Shown piece after piece: positions 36,881 to 47,722 of a stretch of DNA of 64,000 bases. The notes below the pieces were generated by a model. The model saw only the letters and a list, made by a program, of their open reading frames with translations, had not been told where the DNA came from and did no database searches. Location of the stretch: the NCBI RefSeq assembly GCF_014356525.2, contig NC_052511.1:12489675-12553674 (forward strand), in the 5' to 3' direction. The DNA is from Nilaparvata lugens (lineage: Eukaryota > Arthropoda > Insecta > Hemiptera > Delphacidae). Every line of letters starts with the position of its first letter. Position 1 is the stretch's first letter. The translations under genes and the position numbers were made by a program.

Positions 36881-36969
36881 GCTTCAGCAATGCCAAATCC
36901 AAACTCCCACTCAGAGAGTTATTCTGGCATTATGCATACTTTCAGCAATACAGTAGTTTAATCGAGTAG
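36881..36969 (+). CDS. Candidate terminal coding exon (FSNAKSKLPLRELFWHYAYF)
   Basis: The 3' splice site TATTGTTTTCAG precedes 36881. Using the phase-1 donor at 19431 the frame continues as Gly-FSNAKSKLPLRELFWHYAYF and ends at TAG (36967-36969), giving a total product of 50 residues with the two upstream blocks. An AATAAA lies about 175 bp downstream (near 37144). Another frame also starts at an ATG here (MPNPNSHSESYS...), so frame choice rests on the phase match. The intron of about 17 kb would contain two transposons and hairpin copies 2 to 5. Confidence 0.3.
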
Positions 36970-37772
36970 AATGCTTCTTTCTTGACATAAAATGTATTTT
37001 TATTGTTGATTTTATTGACATTCGCTAATCAATCTTCATGTCTTGAAAGATTCAATTCGCCAAATACTATCATTAAATACATAGATTCTCATTGCGAATA
37101 TGAGCTTATTCATAAAAGATCTGATTATTGATGTTTTATAGTCAATAAAATGAAATATCATGATTACTTTGTTCCAATATTGTCTTCATTGCATTTTTCT
37201 TTCAAATATTGATCGCTTATGAAAACTTGAAAGAGGCTAATGCTTGACTTGAACAGGCTCCCAACTAGGTTTGAAGAAAAATGTAAGCTTTAAATGGATA
37301 TTTAAAACGACCCAGTAAGTAGACACACGTACCTTCCGTCTACTAGTACTACTTTCATCAAGCTACAGATTTCAGGGCCACTTTTGATCCACGAAAAGTA
37401 CGCGATTGGAAATATCCCAAAATATTTTCTTTCGAGTCACAACTTCCTCCTTCAATTTAGGTTAAGATGAATTTACTTTTACTTTTACTTATTTCCGAAA
37501 AAATCACGCTCTAAATAAAAGATCATGTGGGTATTATGTGAGAAAATAACCGAACATTGATCTGAACAGAACCATTTAACCCAACGTTCTCCTTGTAGAT
37601 CTATTGTTTTCCTCTTTAGAGATGTTCTAATCTACTATTTGACCCTAAAAACCATACTTCCAATATTATTTTACTCTTCATCCAAAGATGTTTGTTCAAT
37701 GTAGCTCCTCACTTCCTTGCTTCTCCCTTGCTCGTTTTTTTACTCAAGTACAGTTTTATTCGTTATTTTCAG
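36970..37772. other. No gene seen
   Basis: AT-rich DNA between two candidate exons, containing the AATAAA near 37144. Confidence 0.45.
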
Positions 37773-38155
37773 TTTTCCCCTTCAAAATTTTTAACTACCA
37801 CGATATTGGATGGGATCCATAGTGGAGGAAAGGACTAATTCCGTAATAGGGAACAAACCTTACGGCGGAACGTCCAAAGGATTCAGAAAATCGCCAGCGT
37901 TTTTCCTGAACGCGGACAAGAACAAAGACAATTTCATTGATTTGTTCAACAACGTCAACAGTATTATAAACAAGACTGAGGCGGATAGAAAACGCGGCGG
38001 AAACATGTTGCTTGTAATATTGTGCGTTGTCATGAGATTGCTAGAGGTTTCCGGAAAATATGTCGGTGGTTTTCCCGCTAAAGAAAAGCCGGACAATCTG
38101 GTGCAAAAGCAACTGATGAGACAGAAGATACGGAAAAGGAAACGCTTGAAAACAG
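37773..38155 (+). CDS. Candidate coding exon, 115 codons, CpG-rich
   Basis: Acceptor CGTTATTTTCAG ends at 37772. ATG is at 37810. The frame stays open to a splice donor (AAACAG/GTCAGT at 38155, or the overlapping perfect GGTCA/GTAAGT at 38159) just before a TAA. Codon use (GCG, CGC, TCG, GGC) is unlike the surrounding AT-rich DNA, which supports real coding. The product starts MGSIVEERTNSVIGNKPYGG, has a hydrophobic stretch NMLLVILCVVMRLLEV and ends strongly basic (MRQKIRKRKRLKTG). I recognise no domain. It could be a host exon, or captured foreign DNA given its composition. Confidence 0.5.
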
Positions 38156-38159
38156 GTCA

Positions 38160-39835
38160 GTAAGTAAAATACTATTATTCAATATCGCTGCATTGCATTC
38201 TCCCTTTAAAATGATCCTCTCACTTGTTGAAATTGAAAACCATAAGTAGTGAATGATAATTCATAATTATTGATATAACAAAACTAACATTCTTCTGTTT
38301 TTAGTACAAGCAGAGTGGATATGTGCATAGATTCTATTTCACATCGATACAAGTATTCGAGTACCTTTCATATTTTTTGATATCTTTATGATAATTATGT
38401 GATATTTTATATCATAAATTTAAATTTCTCTCCCATCACCCTCATCTTGATTGACGTTTTCAATTTAATAATAATTTGAATCTTGAATCATGTTGAGGCT
38501 TTATAATATTATGATCACTGTTTCTTGGGGTGAATTTCTCTGGTTTACTCACAAGCAATAGGCTACTAAGTAGTCAACCACACAATGGCACAACCCAAGC
38601 AATCACAATTATAATTGTACGTTGAGTATCGCGTATAGATCAGAATCAAAAATCAACTTCTTCCTGTATGATTCACACATCAATTTTGTTTCATCACTCT
38701 CTATTCAACACGTGTTGATTGATATTCAAAGTTTACTAATAATAGATGTATTTGAATTATAAGAGTTTTACTAAAATTGGTAGTTCTTCATGAGTATGAT
38801 CATGGATGAATGATTAATTCATAAATTTATAAAAGGTTCTGCATATTTTTGCATTCATTACAAACATATAAAATGTTATTGTATGGATATGATTAAATCA
38901 GTGTCTAGCTGGCAGTGCTGTGAAAAGTTGGTAAATCAACATAAAGTACTTAGGAGGTAGAATGTACCTAGGATACATTTTGTACATTGTATACATTCAG
39001 GAGTAAGCTCTCGAGCGAACCAATGAAGAAGCAGTGATTTAGTAGTCATGTCAACTCAACACCCAATGGAAGTTGAGTAAGAGAGAATTCAGCCTATCAA
39101 GAGCTAACCAATAATGAGACTAGCAAATTCGTCATAATCATAACAGCCATAAGGTGTGACAGGAAATTCTATCTATCTTCATGTGTTCGATGCTTTCTAC
39201 ATAAATATAATATGGAGAACATCATTATTACTTTCACTATTTTAACTTGTTTTTAATCAATTATCATCACCAAAACAGTGCTTCACTTGCTCCATCTGAA
39301 TACACTCCAGTTGTTGGAATTAAATGTTCAGTTTCAGTGAGTTAATTCATACAGTTCGATAGTTACAATAACGAAACTAGTACACCATGTTTATAACATG
39401 TTTATAACTAGTTCATGTTTATAACAGATGAGATTGTGACAACATTTATTCCTTTTCCTGTAAAATCACTATAACCAACAGAGATGATTCATCAGTAACC
39501 CACTTTTAAAAGATTTGACAAGTTTATGAATGAATGGCCTGTCAACACGCGAATATAGCATGAACCTCAGTCGCTTCAGATTCATGCAATGATAAAATTG
39601 AAGGTATTGTCACATCATGAGTTGGGGGGAAACGTGAATTTTCTTGATGAGGAACGATTCAACTTTAGATCATGCGCTTTTATCATTGGAAATATTCCAA
39701 GGGAAAGGAAGTTGTTACTTATAAGGTCAGATTTCTTTCTATAAAGTCATTTTTAACTATAAAGGCAGATAGAGAAGACCTCTTCGAGACAGATAACACC
39801 GTTGATGATCTGATATTGATTGTCTATATTACAGT
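38160..39835. other. No gene seen
   Basis: AT-rich DNA. The ORF at 39672-39863 (63 codons) runs into the TIR element and is not supported. Confidence 0.5.
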
Positions 39836-39837
39836 TA

Positions 39838-40360
39838 GCCCAGTCAATGAAGGCAAAAAATAGGCATTTGTCGGAACTAATTAGTGAAAAGCTGAAACTT
39901 TGCCCAATGTTACATTAGTATAAGAGAAGTTCCCCTACAAAAGTCCCCGACCCTACCCCTCTTGCTTCCCCCCCCCCACCCCCTTTTTAAGTTAAAATGT
40001 CGATGTTTACTAGAAGCTCGATATCTCAGTAACCAATCATCAAAATAGAGTTGAATTTTTTTTAGAAAGGTTGCTAATATAATGGTCTACAATAATGGGT
40101 CTATGCTTTTTCACGATAAAAATGATAGTTATCCTGATATAAACAAAAACATCTAAAAAAATGAACTTTTTTCAACTAGACTCATTTTTGTTTCCCAAAT
40201 TTACTTATTTGTAAGCAATTTTATCGAAAAAAACTTTAAATGAAAGTTTAAGATCTATTCTTTCTCAATCCAACGATATAAATCTTGCTTACAAAAAATC
40301 GGAAATGTCGCTCTGGGAGGGGGAAATAGCAACGCGCTACACTTTTACGCTACGAGCTAC
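39838..40360 (+). repeat. Left terminal inverted repeat (about 0.5 kb)
   Basis: Pairs with 45030-45537. It includes a C-rich run (about 39969-39983) that corresponds to the G-rich run at 45403-45417 in the right copy. Confidence 0.85.
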
Positions 40361-40885
40361 GCGGTCCCCTCACATCAAGCTCGCACAAGCCATGCGTCTA
40401 TTTGAAAAACGAGAGATTCTCAGTTATATTTTATTCTTCAATACTCATAGTTCAGATTGATAGAATAGTTTTTATGTTCAATAGAAAAGTAGCTTGTTTT
40501 TGTGGCTTTAAGTTCATAAAATTATATTGTTAGATTTTAAGAGAACCATTGTGACTAGATGTTGTATAGAATGCATAATATGGATATTTTTGAAGATACA
40601 AATGCAGAGTGAGGCTCATAGCATAACTATATAACATATAACCATATTATATACAAAAGACTAAGTATTTTGTATGCTACATTTTGACAATACAGTGGTG
40701 AGCTGGGCCCATAGAAATAGATGACATCTATTATTATGGCTGGGCCGGGCAGTAGGGGTGCGGCGCTAACGTTGCTCCTCTCAATATTGTTTTTGTTGCT
40801 AAATAAAGAAAAGAAACTCGTTCTTTGCATTCTCGTATGAGTGGCATTCTCATCCCTCATGTCAGTTTCAGAGGGAAGTTTGCCA

Positions 40886-41147
40886 AGTTCGGACGTGCGT
40901 GGTAGACTTTTCGTAGTGAAGCACGTGGTAGATTTTTCGTAATTTTTCGTTGTGAAGCACGTGGTAGATTTTTCGTAATTTTTCGTAGTGAAGCACGTGG
41001 TAGATTTTTCGTAATTTTTCGTAGTGAAACACGTGGTAGATTTTTCGTAATTTTTCGTAGTGAAGCACATGGTAGATTTTTCGTAATTTTTCATAGTGAA
41101 ACACGTGGTAAATTTTTCATAGTGAAACACGTGGTAGATTTTTCGTA
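40886..41147. repeat. 36-bp tandem array with CACGTG
   Basis: CACGTGG (once CACATGG) recurs at 40922, 40958, 40994, 41030, 41066 and 41102, exactly 36 bp apart, then at 41128. The unit is GTGAAGCACGTGGTAGATTT followed by TTCGTAATTTTTCGTA. It lies about 160 bp upstream of the gene start inside the element. E-box-like sites in each unit suggest a promoter or transposase-binding array. Period 36 keeps minus frames open (CFTTKNYEKSTT repeats), which is an artefact. Confidence 0.92.
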
Positions 41148-41308
41148 GTTAGTGCATTGATGGTGACAATTTTTTCACACAGTTCGATTATGAATTTATT
41201 TATTTGTGATCCCTTCTGAGTGATTACACACAAAAATATAGTTTTGTAGAAATATCAGTTCGGCGTGATGTGCTCCTGTTACTCCAAACAAGTTTGAAAC
41301 AATTAGTG

Positions 41309-44300
41309 ATGGATGAATCGGACTTAAATTGTTTAATTTGTGGTAACAAACTAGATGACAATATTGTAGTTGTAAAGAATGGAATCAATGCTATTTCTGA
41401 AGCCAGCAAAAAAGAAGAGACAGTTTACATGAAAAACTACGAGGAAAGAGTACTATTAAATTACACAAGTTATGTAGGCAACAATACACAAGACCTTCGA
41501 GTATTCAAGCAGCTATAAAGACACTAGATGAACAAAATGAACCCAGTACATCAACCACTGGAGTTACTCGTAGAACCCATCAGAACAATTTTGATTTTAA
41601 GTTGTGTTGTTTTATTTGTGGAAAATCAGCAAATTACAGCTCTAAAATTCCAACTCAATATAGAAAACCATTTCACGAAGTAACGACGATCGAGTTCAAA
41701 GAAAGTTTTTTACAAAAGTGCAACGTAAGGAGTGACATATGGGGTGAAAATGTAAAAGCCCGACTTCTAAGTGCAATAGACTTAGTAGCAGCAGAAGCGC
41801 GCTATCACAAACATTGCTACACAGAATTTACTAAATCTAAACCGATTGAAACACAAAAAGGTAGACCTCAAACCAAATTAGCTTCTACATTAACCAAAGT
41901 ATGTAACTATATAGAAAACAATGATGAGTGCCAATATACTATAAAAGAAGTTCAGGATATTTTTAAATCTTTAGCTGATGATGATGCTGCTTATTCTGAC
42001 AAACACTTAGGAAAGCTTCTCCAAGAGCATTTCAAAGATAGACTAGCATTAACAAATGTTTCTGGTAAAAAGAATGTTTTATGCCTTACTGACAATGTGC
42101 ATAAAATGGAAGTGGTCTAGAAGATCTCTGGGGCACAGTGTATGGAAAAGCTACAGTAAGTCATATGATGAATGGGCATGCTTATGACAGATGTCTTCGA
42201 GCATTTACACTAGCAGTAGCAGCTCTAATGAACATTGCTAGAGAGCAGTTTCCTGATATCCAACACTGTTTTGATGAAGTTGATGAAGTATGTAGAAAAA
42301 TTATTTCAGGAGAAATGTCAACAAAACATGCATTAGAGAACCCCTTGCTATTAGAAAAATTCAATCAATTGGATGAATGTATGAAAACCATTGAAAAGAC
42401 AAGCAGGACAGCTAAGTTGTGGCTGCAGCTTTTTCACACTATAGATTTAGCTCTTAATTTTGTGTATGCTGAGAGGACAGGAGATTGGATTATGCATTTA
42501 AAATGCACAACAGATATGCTTCCATATTTCCATGCATCAGGCCACTTGCCTTATGCAAAGTCTGCACATATTTATGCCCAAGAAATGACCAAAATAACTG
42601 AAAAACTCTCTGAAAAAGAATTAGATCTTTTCATCAACAAGGGATATTTTACTGTGAAAAGAACAACAAGATACTGGTCAGGAACATGGACAGACATGTG
42701 CATAGAGCAATGTCTGATGAGGCCAATGAAATCTGTAGGAGGACTCACTCATGGAAGGGGAATGAATGAAAGTACTGTGAATAAATGGATTCTTGGGACA
42801 CCATACTTCATAAATATTAATGAAGCATTAGAGGAGTTGTTAGACATTTCTATTACCTACAGTGAACAACATGTTGAGCTGAGAAAGTCAAGAAAACTCA
42901 GAGACCAAGCTGATATTGATAAGTTCACCACATGGTTCAGACAACACAATCCATTAAATAAGGAATCTGGAGAGCTAGTTTCATTATCATCTGGTTTCAT
43001 CAGTGATGAGTCAGTCAACTGTGACCAAGCCTATGACATAGATTGTGCTGCTATGAAGACAATGATAGCTCTCAAAAATTGAAATTGTATCTTGAATATG
43101 AACTGTCTTCACATCCACCATCTCTCTTCGACAATGTTTCACTAAGAAAAGGAACTAAATCATCTATCCTGAAAGTGTTTCAAGATGCTGTAATAGAGGA
43201 AGAAGAAATTGATCAAACAAATTTATGTGTGATTATTGATGGAGGATTTCTCCTTCATTATGTTCCCTGGCCACAAGACTCCACTTATGGAAATATCATA
43301 CACATTTATCGAAAATATGTTGTAGAAAACTTTGGAGAAAATGTAACGTTTGTATTTGATGGCTATCCAGAAGACTGTACAACTAAACAAGAAGAGCAGA
43401 ATAGAAGAGCAGCAAAAAAATCCTCAAATGACATAGATTTTGATAGGAACACAAAATGCTTAACATCAAAGGAAGAATTTTTAGGCAACAGAAGAAACAA
43501 GAAGAAGCTTATATTTTCAGTTTCTGAAGAGCTTATAAGTTCAAATATCAATACAATTGTTGCAAAAGACGATGCTGATATTTCCATTGTGACGACTGGA
43601 ATAGAGGAGCTGAAGAGACACAAAACTGTTATGTTGTATGGTAGACACTGATTTGTTGATACTGTTGATAGCTCTTGCCCCTGAGAATCAAGAAATCTAC
43701 TTCTGCAAACAGATAACAGGAAGATTGCATGGAAAAGTGTTCTACAGCATTTCAAAGATAATAGATAAGGTGAAAAATACAAGGAAGCTTTTACTGTTTG
43801 CTTATGCAATAACAGGCTGTGATACAACTTCTTCTTTTTTCGGCCTTGGAAAAATAAAATCTTTAGAAATTGTTCAAAAATCAGAAGAAGCTCAAAGACA
43901 AGCATCAGTGTTCATTTGTGAAAATTCATCTAAAGAAGAACTGAAAAGAAATGGTGAAGATTTTATTCTGAATTTGTATGGCCAGAAAAAGCACACAAGC
44001 CTCAATGAAGCACGTTACTTCATGTTTACAAAACTAGCAAGAAAATCAAAACTCAGATCTAATTTTGATCTTGCTAAGCTTCCTCCAACGTCTGAAGCTG
44101 CACATCAACATATATTTAGAGTGTATTTGCAAGTGCAGACATGGCTTGGAAATAGAATGGATGCTACAGATTGGGGCTGGAAGATGGAAATGGTGAAGAA
44201 AAATGGTGATCACAAGAAAAGTTTAAAACCGGTACAAAGCACCAAACCCTTTGCACCTGATGACCTTCTGCACCTTGTGTCTTGTAGCTGTAAGACATCA

Positions 44301-44444
44301 TGTCTTAAATATTGTGGGTGTCGGAAAGTGGGACTTGATTGCTCTGCCATGTGTGAGCACTGTGATGGTCTTTCTTGCGAAAATAGTCCTAATATTGATG
44401 AAATTATTGATCACGAGATTGAATTGGATTGTCAAGAACAGTAA
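41309..44444 (+). pseudogene. Zinc-finger / PIN-FEN1-like / CXC protein gene, broken by four frameshifts
   Basis: A continuous protein of roughly 1,000 residues can be followed through five overlapping frames: 41309-41518, about 41503-42120, 42120-43082, 43045-43651 and 43640-44444. The N-terminus has Cys pairs (NCLICG; CCFICG) and AEARYHKHCYTEF, a zinc-binding module. The middle is helical (LWGTVYGKATVSHMMNG; YWSGTWTDMCIEQCLMR). Then acidic motifs in the order of a FEN1/PIN-like nuclease fold appear: CVIIDGGFL, FVFDGYPED, AKDDADISIV, DTDLLILLIA and GCDTTSSFFGLGK. The C-terminus is a tesmin/TSO1-like CXC block (SCSCKTSCLKYCGC; GLDCSAMCEHCDG). I recall this architecture as multicopy uncharacterised arthropod proteins. 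No frame carries scattered stops, only single-base shifts, so this copy is recently dead or contains sequencing errors. Function in the element is inferred, not known. Confidence 0.8.
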
Positions 44445-44445
44445 A

Positions 44446-44640
44446 AGAAGGAAGAGAAGAAGAAGAAGAAGAAGAAGAAGAAGAAGAAGAAGAAGAAGAA
44501 GAAGAAGAAGAAGAAGAAGAAGAAAAGGAAATGAGGAGGAGGAGGAAGAAGAGAAGAGCAAGAAGAGGAGGAGGGGAGGAGAAGAGAAATAAGAGGAGGA
44601 GGGGAGGAGAAGGAAAAAGAGGGAGAGTGATTTTGAGAGA
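44446..44640. repeat. (GAA)n / purine-rich microsatellite
   Basis: Pure AGA repeats (about 44453-44525) grade into GGA-rich purine sequence directly after the stop codon of the element gene. The poly-Arg, poly-Glu and poly-Leu ORFs across it are artefacts. Confidence 0.95.
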
Positions 44641-45029
44641 ATGACTATTGTATATAGTGTGAATATTAATTTAAGTGGTGGGTGGGCGGTCCGTGATGGT
44701 GTTTGACACCTGCCGGTTTGAGCCAGTCCGGGACACGGCGGGTCCATAGGTGGTGGATGATGGAACAACCCTAAATGAGGGTTAGGAATAATCCCCCGAA
44801 CCAAAACTGGCTCTCTTTATAAACTTTTGAAATGCTTCTACTGCCAAACACTGAGATCTAATTTTGGGGGTTGAGGGACCCCCTCTACCCCCTTCTTCAT
44901 GGTTTAATGAGCTTGGTAGTATCAAATTTGAGCTAAGCGCCCAAAAATACATATAAAACAACTGAAGAAAGATTTTCCGTCCGAGTGAATGTGTTAATCA
45001 TATAACATGCAATAATAATGATGATAATG
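44641..45029. other. GC-rich spacer in the TIR element
   Basis: The first half (44670-44820) is markedly GC-rich (GTGGGTGGGCGGTCCGTGAT; GGGACACGGCGGGTCC) compared with the rest of the window and contains the small hairpin AACCCTAAATGAGGGTT. It may be a nested insertion or a structural subterminal region. No ORF. Confidence 0.5.
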
Positions 45030-45537
45030 AAGGGTCGCGTCAAAGCGTAGCGCGTTGCTATTCCCCCTCCTAACGCAATATTTCTTATCGTTGGTATGCT
45101 AAATTATACATCGTTGGATTGAGACAGAATAGATCTATAACCTTTGTTGGAGGCTTTTCTCGATAAAATGGCATACAAGAAAGTTAATTGAGAAATAATA
45201 AAAAATTTAGTTGTAAAAATGCAATTTTTTTAGATATATTTATTTTTATCAGGATAACTGTTGGGGTTTATCGTGAAAGTGAATAGAGTCATTATTTTAG
45301 ACTATTATATTACAAACCATTTGAAAAAAAATCAACTCTATCCGATGATTGGTACCTGAGATATCGCGTTTGTAGTAACTACCTGTTTTTTCCAACTTCA
45401 AAGGGGGGTGGGGGGTGAAGCAAGAGGGGGAACTTCGGGGACTTTTGTGTACAAACTTCTCTTATACCAATATAACATTGGGTGAAGTTTCAGCTTTTCA
45501 CTAATTAGTTCCGACACAAAACCTTTATTGACTGGGC
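45030..45537 (-). repeat. Right terminal inverted repeat (about 0.5 kb)
   Basis: Reverse-complement partner of 39838-40360. It ends GACTGGGC next to TA. Confidence 0.85.
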
Positions 45538-45539
45538 TA

Positions 45540-46899
45540 AGTGACAACAGTAAGCTTCTCGTTAATTCAAGCATGTAGTTTTAGATAACATCCTTCTCAT
45601 TCATTACTATTACCTGCATCAACATCGCCTCTACTACCAGAGAATCAAAGCTGAATATACTGGATTTGGAGTATTTCTAAAACCGTCAGAGGATTACATG
45701 CACCTTTCACGTTTACGCTTAACTACGATTACGTCTTACGTGAAGGTCTTACGATTACGTGAAGGTCGCGTTTATTATGTTTCATAAATGTTTCGTTAAA
45801 ATTTATTTTTCGTTTATGTTTCATTCCTGGTTCAAACCAACATCTGATCAATCTCTGTTTAAACTGAGATGGTGCTTATGGCCCTGAGACTAAGAAGTTC
45901 AACTTTTTCAAGAATTGAATGCTGAACTCCACTTACTGTATTGAAGATTATTTCAATTGATGATATTGTGACGTTTTTCTAGGAGCTCTCAACATATCTC
46001 TATTTCTCAAAAATAATGCTGATGCTGCATGTTTTTTGTTTGTCCAAACCACCAAGTCTTTCATTCTTTACCAACAAATTGTAATTCCAATTTAGAACTG
46101 TGATATTGTTCCAGGAGCAAACAACCTCTCTCTGCTTGTTATAATGAATAAATGCTACTTCTATTACTGTTGTCTTGACCAAAATTGTACACTAGATGTC
46201 TGTTATACACTGCTACCTGAAGTATCAACCCACGATTTAAATCTTGCTACATAATCAAACGCCTACGAATGTTTTCATCTCCTGAATTAGCATTACACAA
46301 ACTAACGAGTAGGCCTACCTGTGTACAATACGAGTTTCTCCCCATATGAAACCGTTACACAGGACTATTACTCCATTTGACCGTACGTAATTTTGTATGT
46401 TCATTCTCAATTCTCACTCATTCCATTGCAATTGGGAGAAACAGAATACCAAATCCAAGGACTATCGTGTGGTTAATTACCAACCACAGACCTAATCTCT
46501 TTTCCTCCGGCTTGTCACATGTGTCTGTAGCACATACCAGTGGTCAGGAATAATTATTATTATCATCTCTCCACATTGAATCAGCTGCGTGCTTGTATTA
46601 CTAGTGAGGTACAGCTTCTATCCAATTCGAAAGTTTCCCATTTGATGAAAATACATCGCAACAATAATACTACGTATATACGGTACCATGCAGGTTTTAT
46701 ACGTTCATCATGATGTGAGCAAATAAATTGATTTACTGAGGATTGAATTCGTTTAATGAATAATTTATCGATTGGAATGAAGATTTTATGAGTTCATCGA
46801 GACATGTACGAATAATTTGATTAAATTTGTTGATTGTATAATTTATAGATTTGAAAGCCTCCATATTTCCCAGTATGTATCACCTATTATCTGAATCTA
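45540..46899. other. No gene seen
   Basis: AT-rich DNA without supported ORFs, apart from a small local duplication near 45730-45770 (CTTACGATTACGTGAAGGTC-like). Confidence 0.5.
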
Positions 46900-47722
46900 T
46901 CTTTATATATAAAAGCGAAATGACACTCACTCACTGACTGGCTGACTGACTCACTCATTCACTCACTCACTCACTCACTCGCAGAACTAAAAATCTACCG
47001 GACCAAAAACGTTCAAATTTGGTAGGTATGTTCAGTTGGCCCTTTAGAGGCGCACTAAGAACGGATTTGAAAAAAATTCCAAAGATACGCCCAAAATCTG
47101 CGTTTTTGACGTTTTTTAACGTTTTCTCAGATTTATCGAGAACAAAATGAGCAGAAAAAGTTCAAATTTAGTACAGAAGCTCAGCTAGGGTGTAATAATG
47201 TTGTGTTAAAAGGAATTTGCAATAACGTCAAAGATACGCCCAAAATTAGCGTTTTTTTGTTTCTTCTAAGATTTATCGAGAACAAATGAACAGAAATTGT
47301 TCAAATTTAGTACAGAAGCTCAGCTAGGGTGTAATAATGTTGTATTCAAAGGAATTTGCAATAACGTCAAAGATACGCCAAAAATTAGCGGTTTTTTACG
47401 TTTTCTCAGTTCTTTCATCAAGTAATAAGACAGAAAATGTTCAAATTTGGTACAGAGGTTTAGCTAGGGTCTAAAAATTTTGGGATGTGGTGACTTATTT
47501 AATATTTCATCAATGATACGCCCAAAATCAGCGTTTTTCCAACGTTTTTCTCAGATTTTCTGCGTTTTCTCAATACTTTGACTTTCTGATGGAATTGAGC
47601 GTGCTCAAATGAAAAATGCAGGCGAGCGAAGCGAGCCCGCTGATCTGATTTTTGGATGATCCAGTCGGGGGTCCAGGGGGCGGAGCCTCCTGGCTAGACG
47701 GATATTAGAGCCTGACGGCTAG
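46900..47722 (+). mobile_element. Non-autonomous Helitron-type element (823 bp)
   Basis: It starts TCTTTATATATAAAAGCGAA after an A and ends GACGGCTAG before a T, matching the Helitron rule (5' TC, 3' CTAG, insertion between A and T). A GCGAGCGAAGCGAGC hairpin lies before the 3' end. A 5' subterminal run of CACTCACTCACTGACTGACT occurs in both copies in this window. No Rep/helicase. The interior holds four diverged units of about 140 bp. Confidence 0.85.
47040..47560. repeat. About 140-bp subrepeats inside the Helitron
   Basis: AAAGATACGCCCAAAAT recurs (with changes) at about 47081, 47230, 47369 and 47513. Each copy is associated with a GCGTTTTT run and TTCAAATTTAGTACAGAAGC. The 352-bp copy at 53.7 kb lacks them, so this is internal amplification. 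Confidence 0.8.

Larger units (their letters stand above)
39838..45537 (+). mobile_element. 5.7-kb TIR element flanked by TA, with a nuclease-like gene
   Basis: Left end GCCCAGTCAATGAAGGC and right end CCTTTATTGACTGGGC are inverted, each flanked by TA (39836-39837; 45538-45539). The inverted repeats extend about 0.5 kb (left to about 40360, right from about 45030) and share ACTAATTAGTGAAAAGCTGA, TCTTGCTTC and GCGATATCTCAG-type segments with moderate divergence. Between them lie a 36-bp tandem array, one broken gene on the plus strand, a GAA microsatellite and a GC-rich spacer. A TA target duplication is typical of Tc1/mariner-like transposition, but no DDE gene of that kind is visible. Confidence 0.85.

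Noticed and set aside
40627..41130. Minus-strand ORF with 12-residue repeats, CRISPR-like regular spacing
   Set aside because: The 36-bp units are contiguous without unique spacers and the host is eukaryotic; the peptide repeat follows from the period being a multiple of 3.
43363..43905. Minus-strand 180-codon ORF
   Set aside because: Antisense to the nuclease-like region, which has clear family motifs on the plus strand.
44251..44804. Poly-Arg, poly-Glu and poly-Leu ORFs
   Set aside because: Translation of the GAA microsatellite downstream of the element gene.
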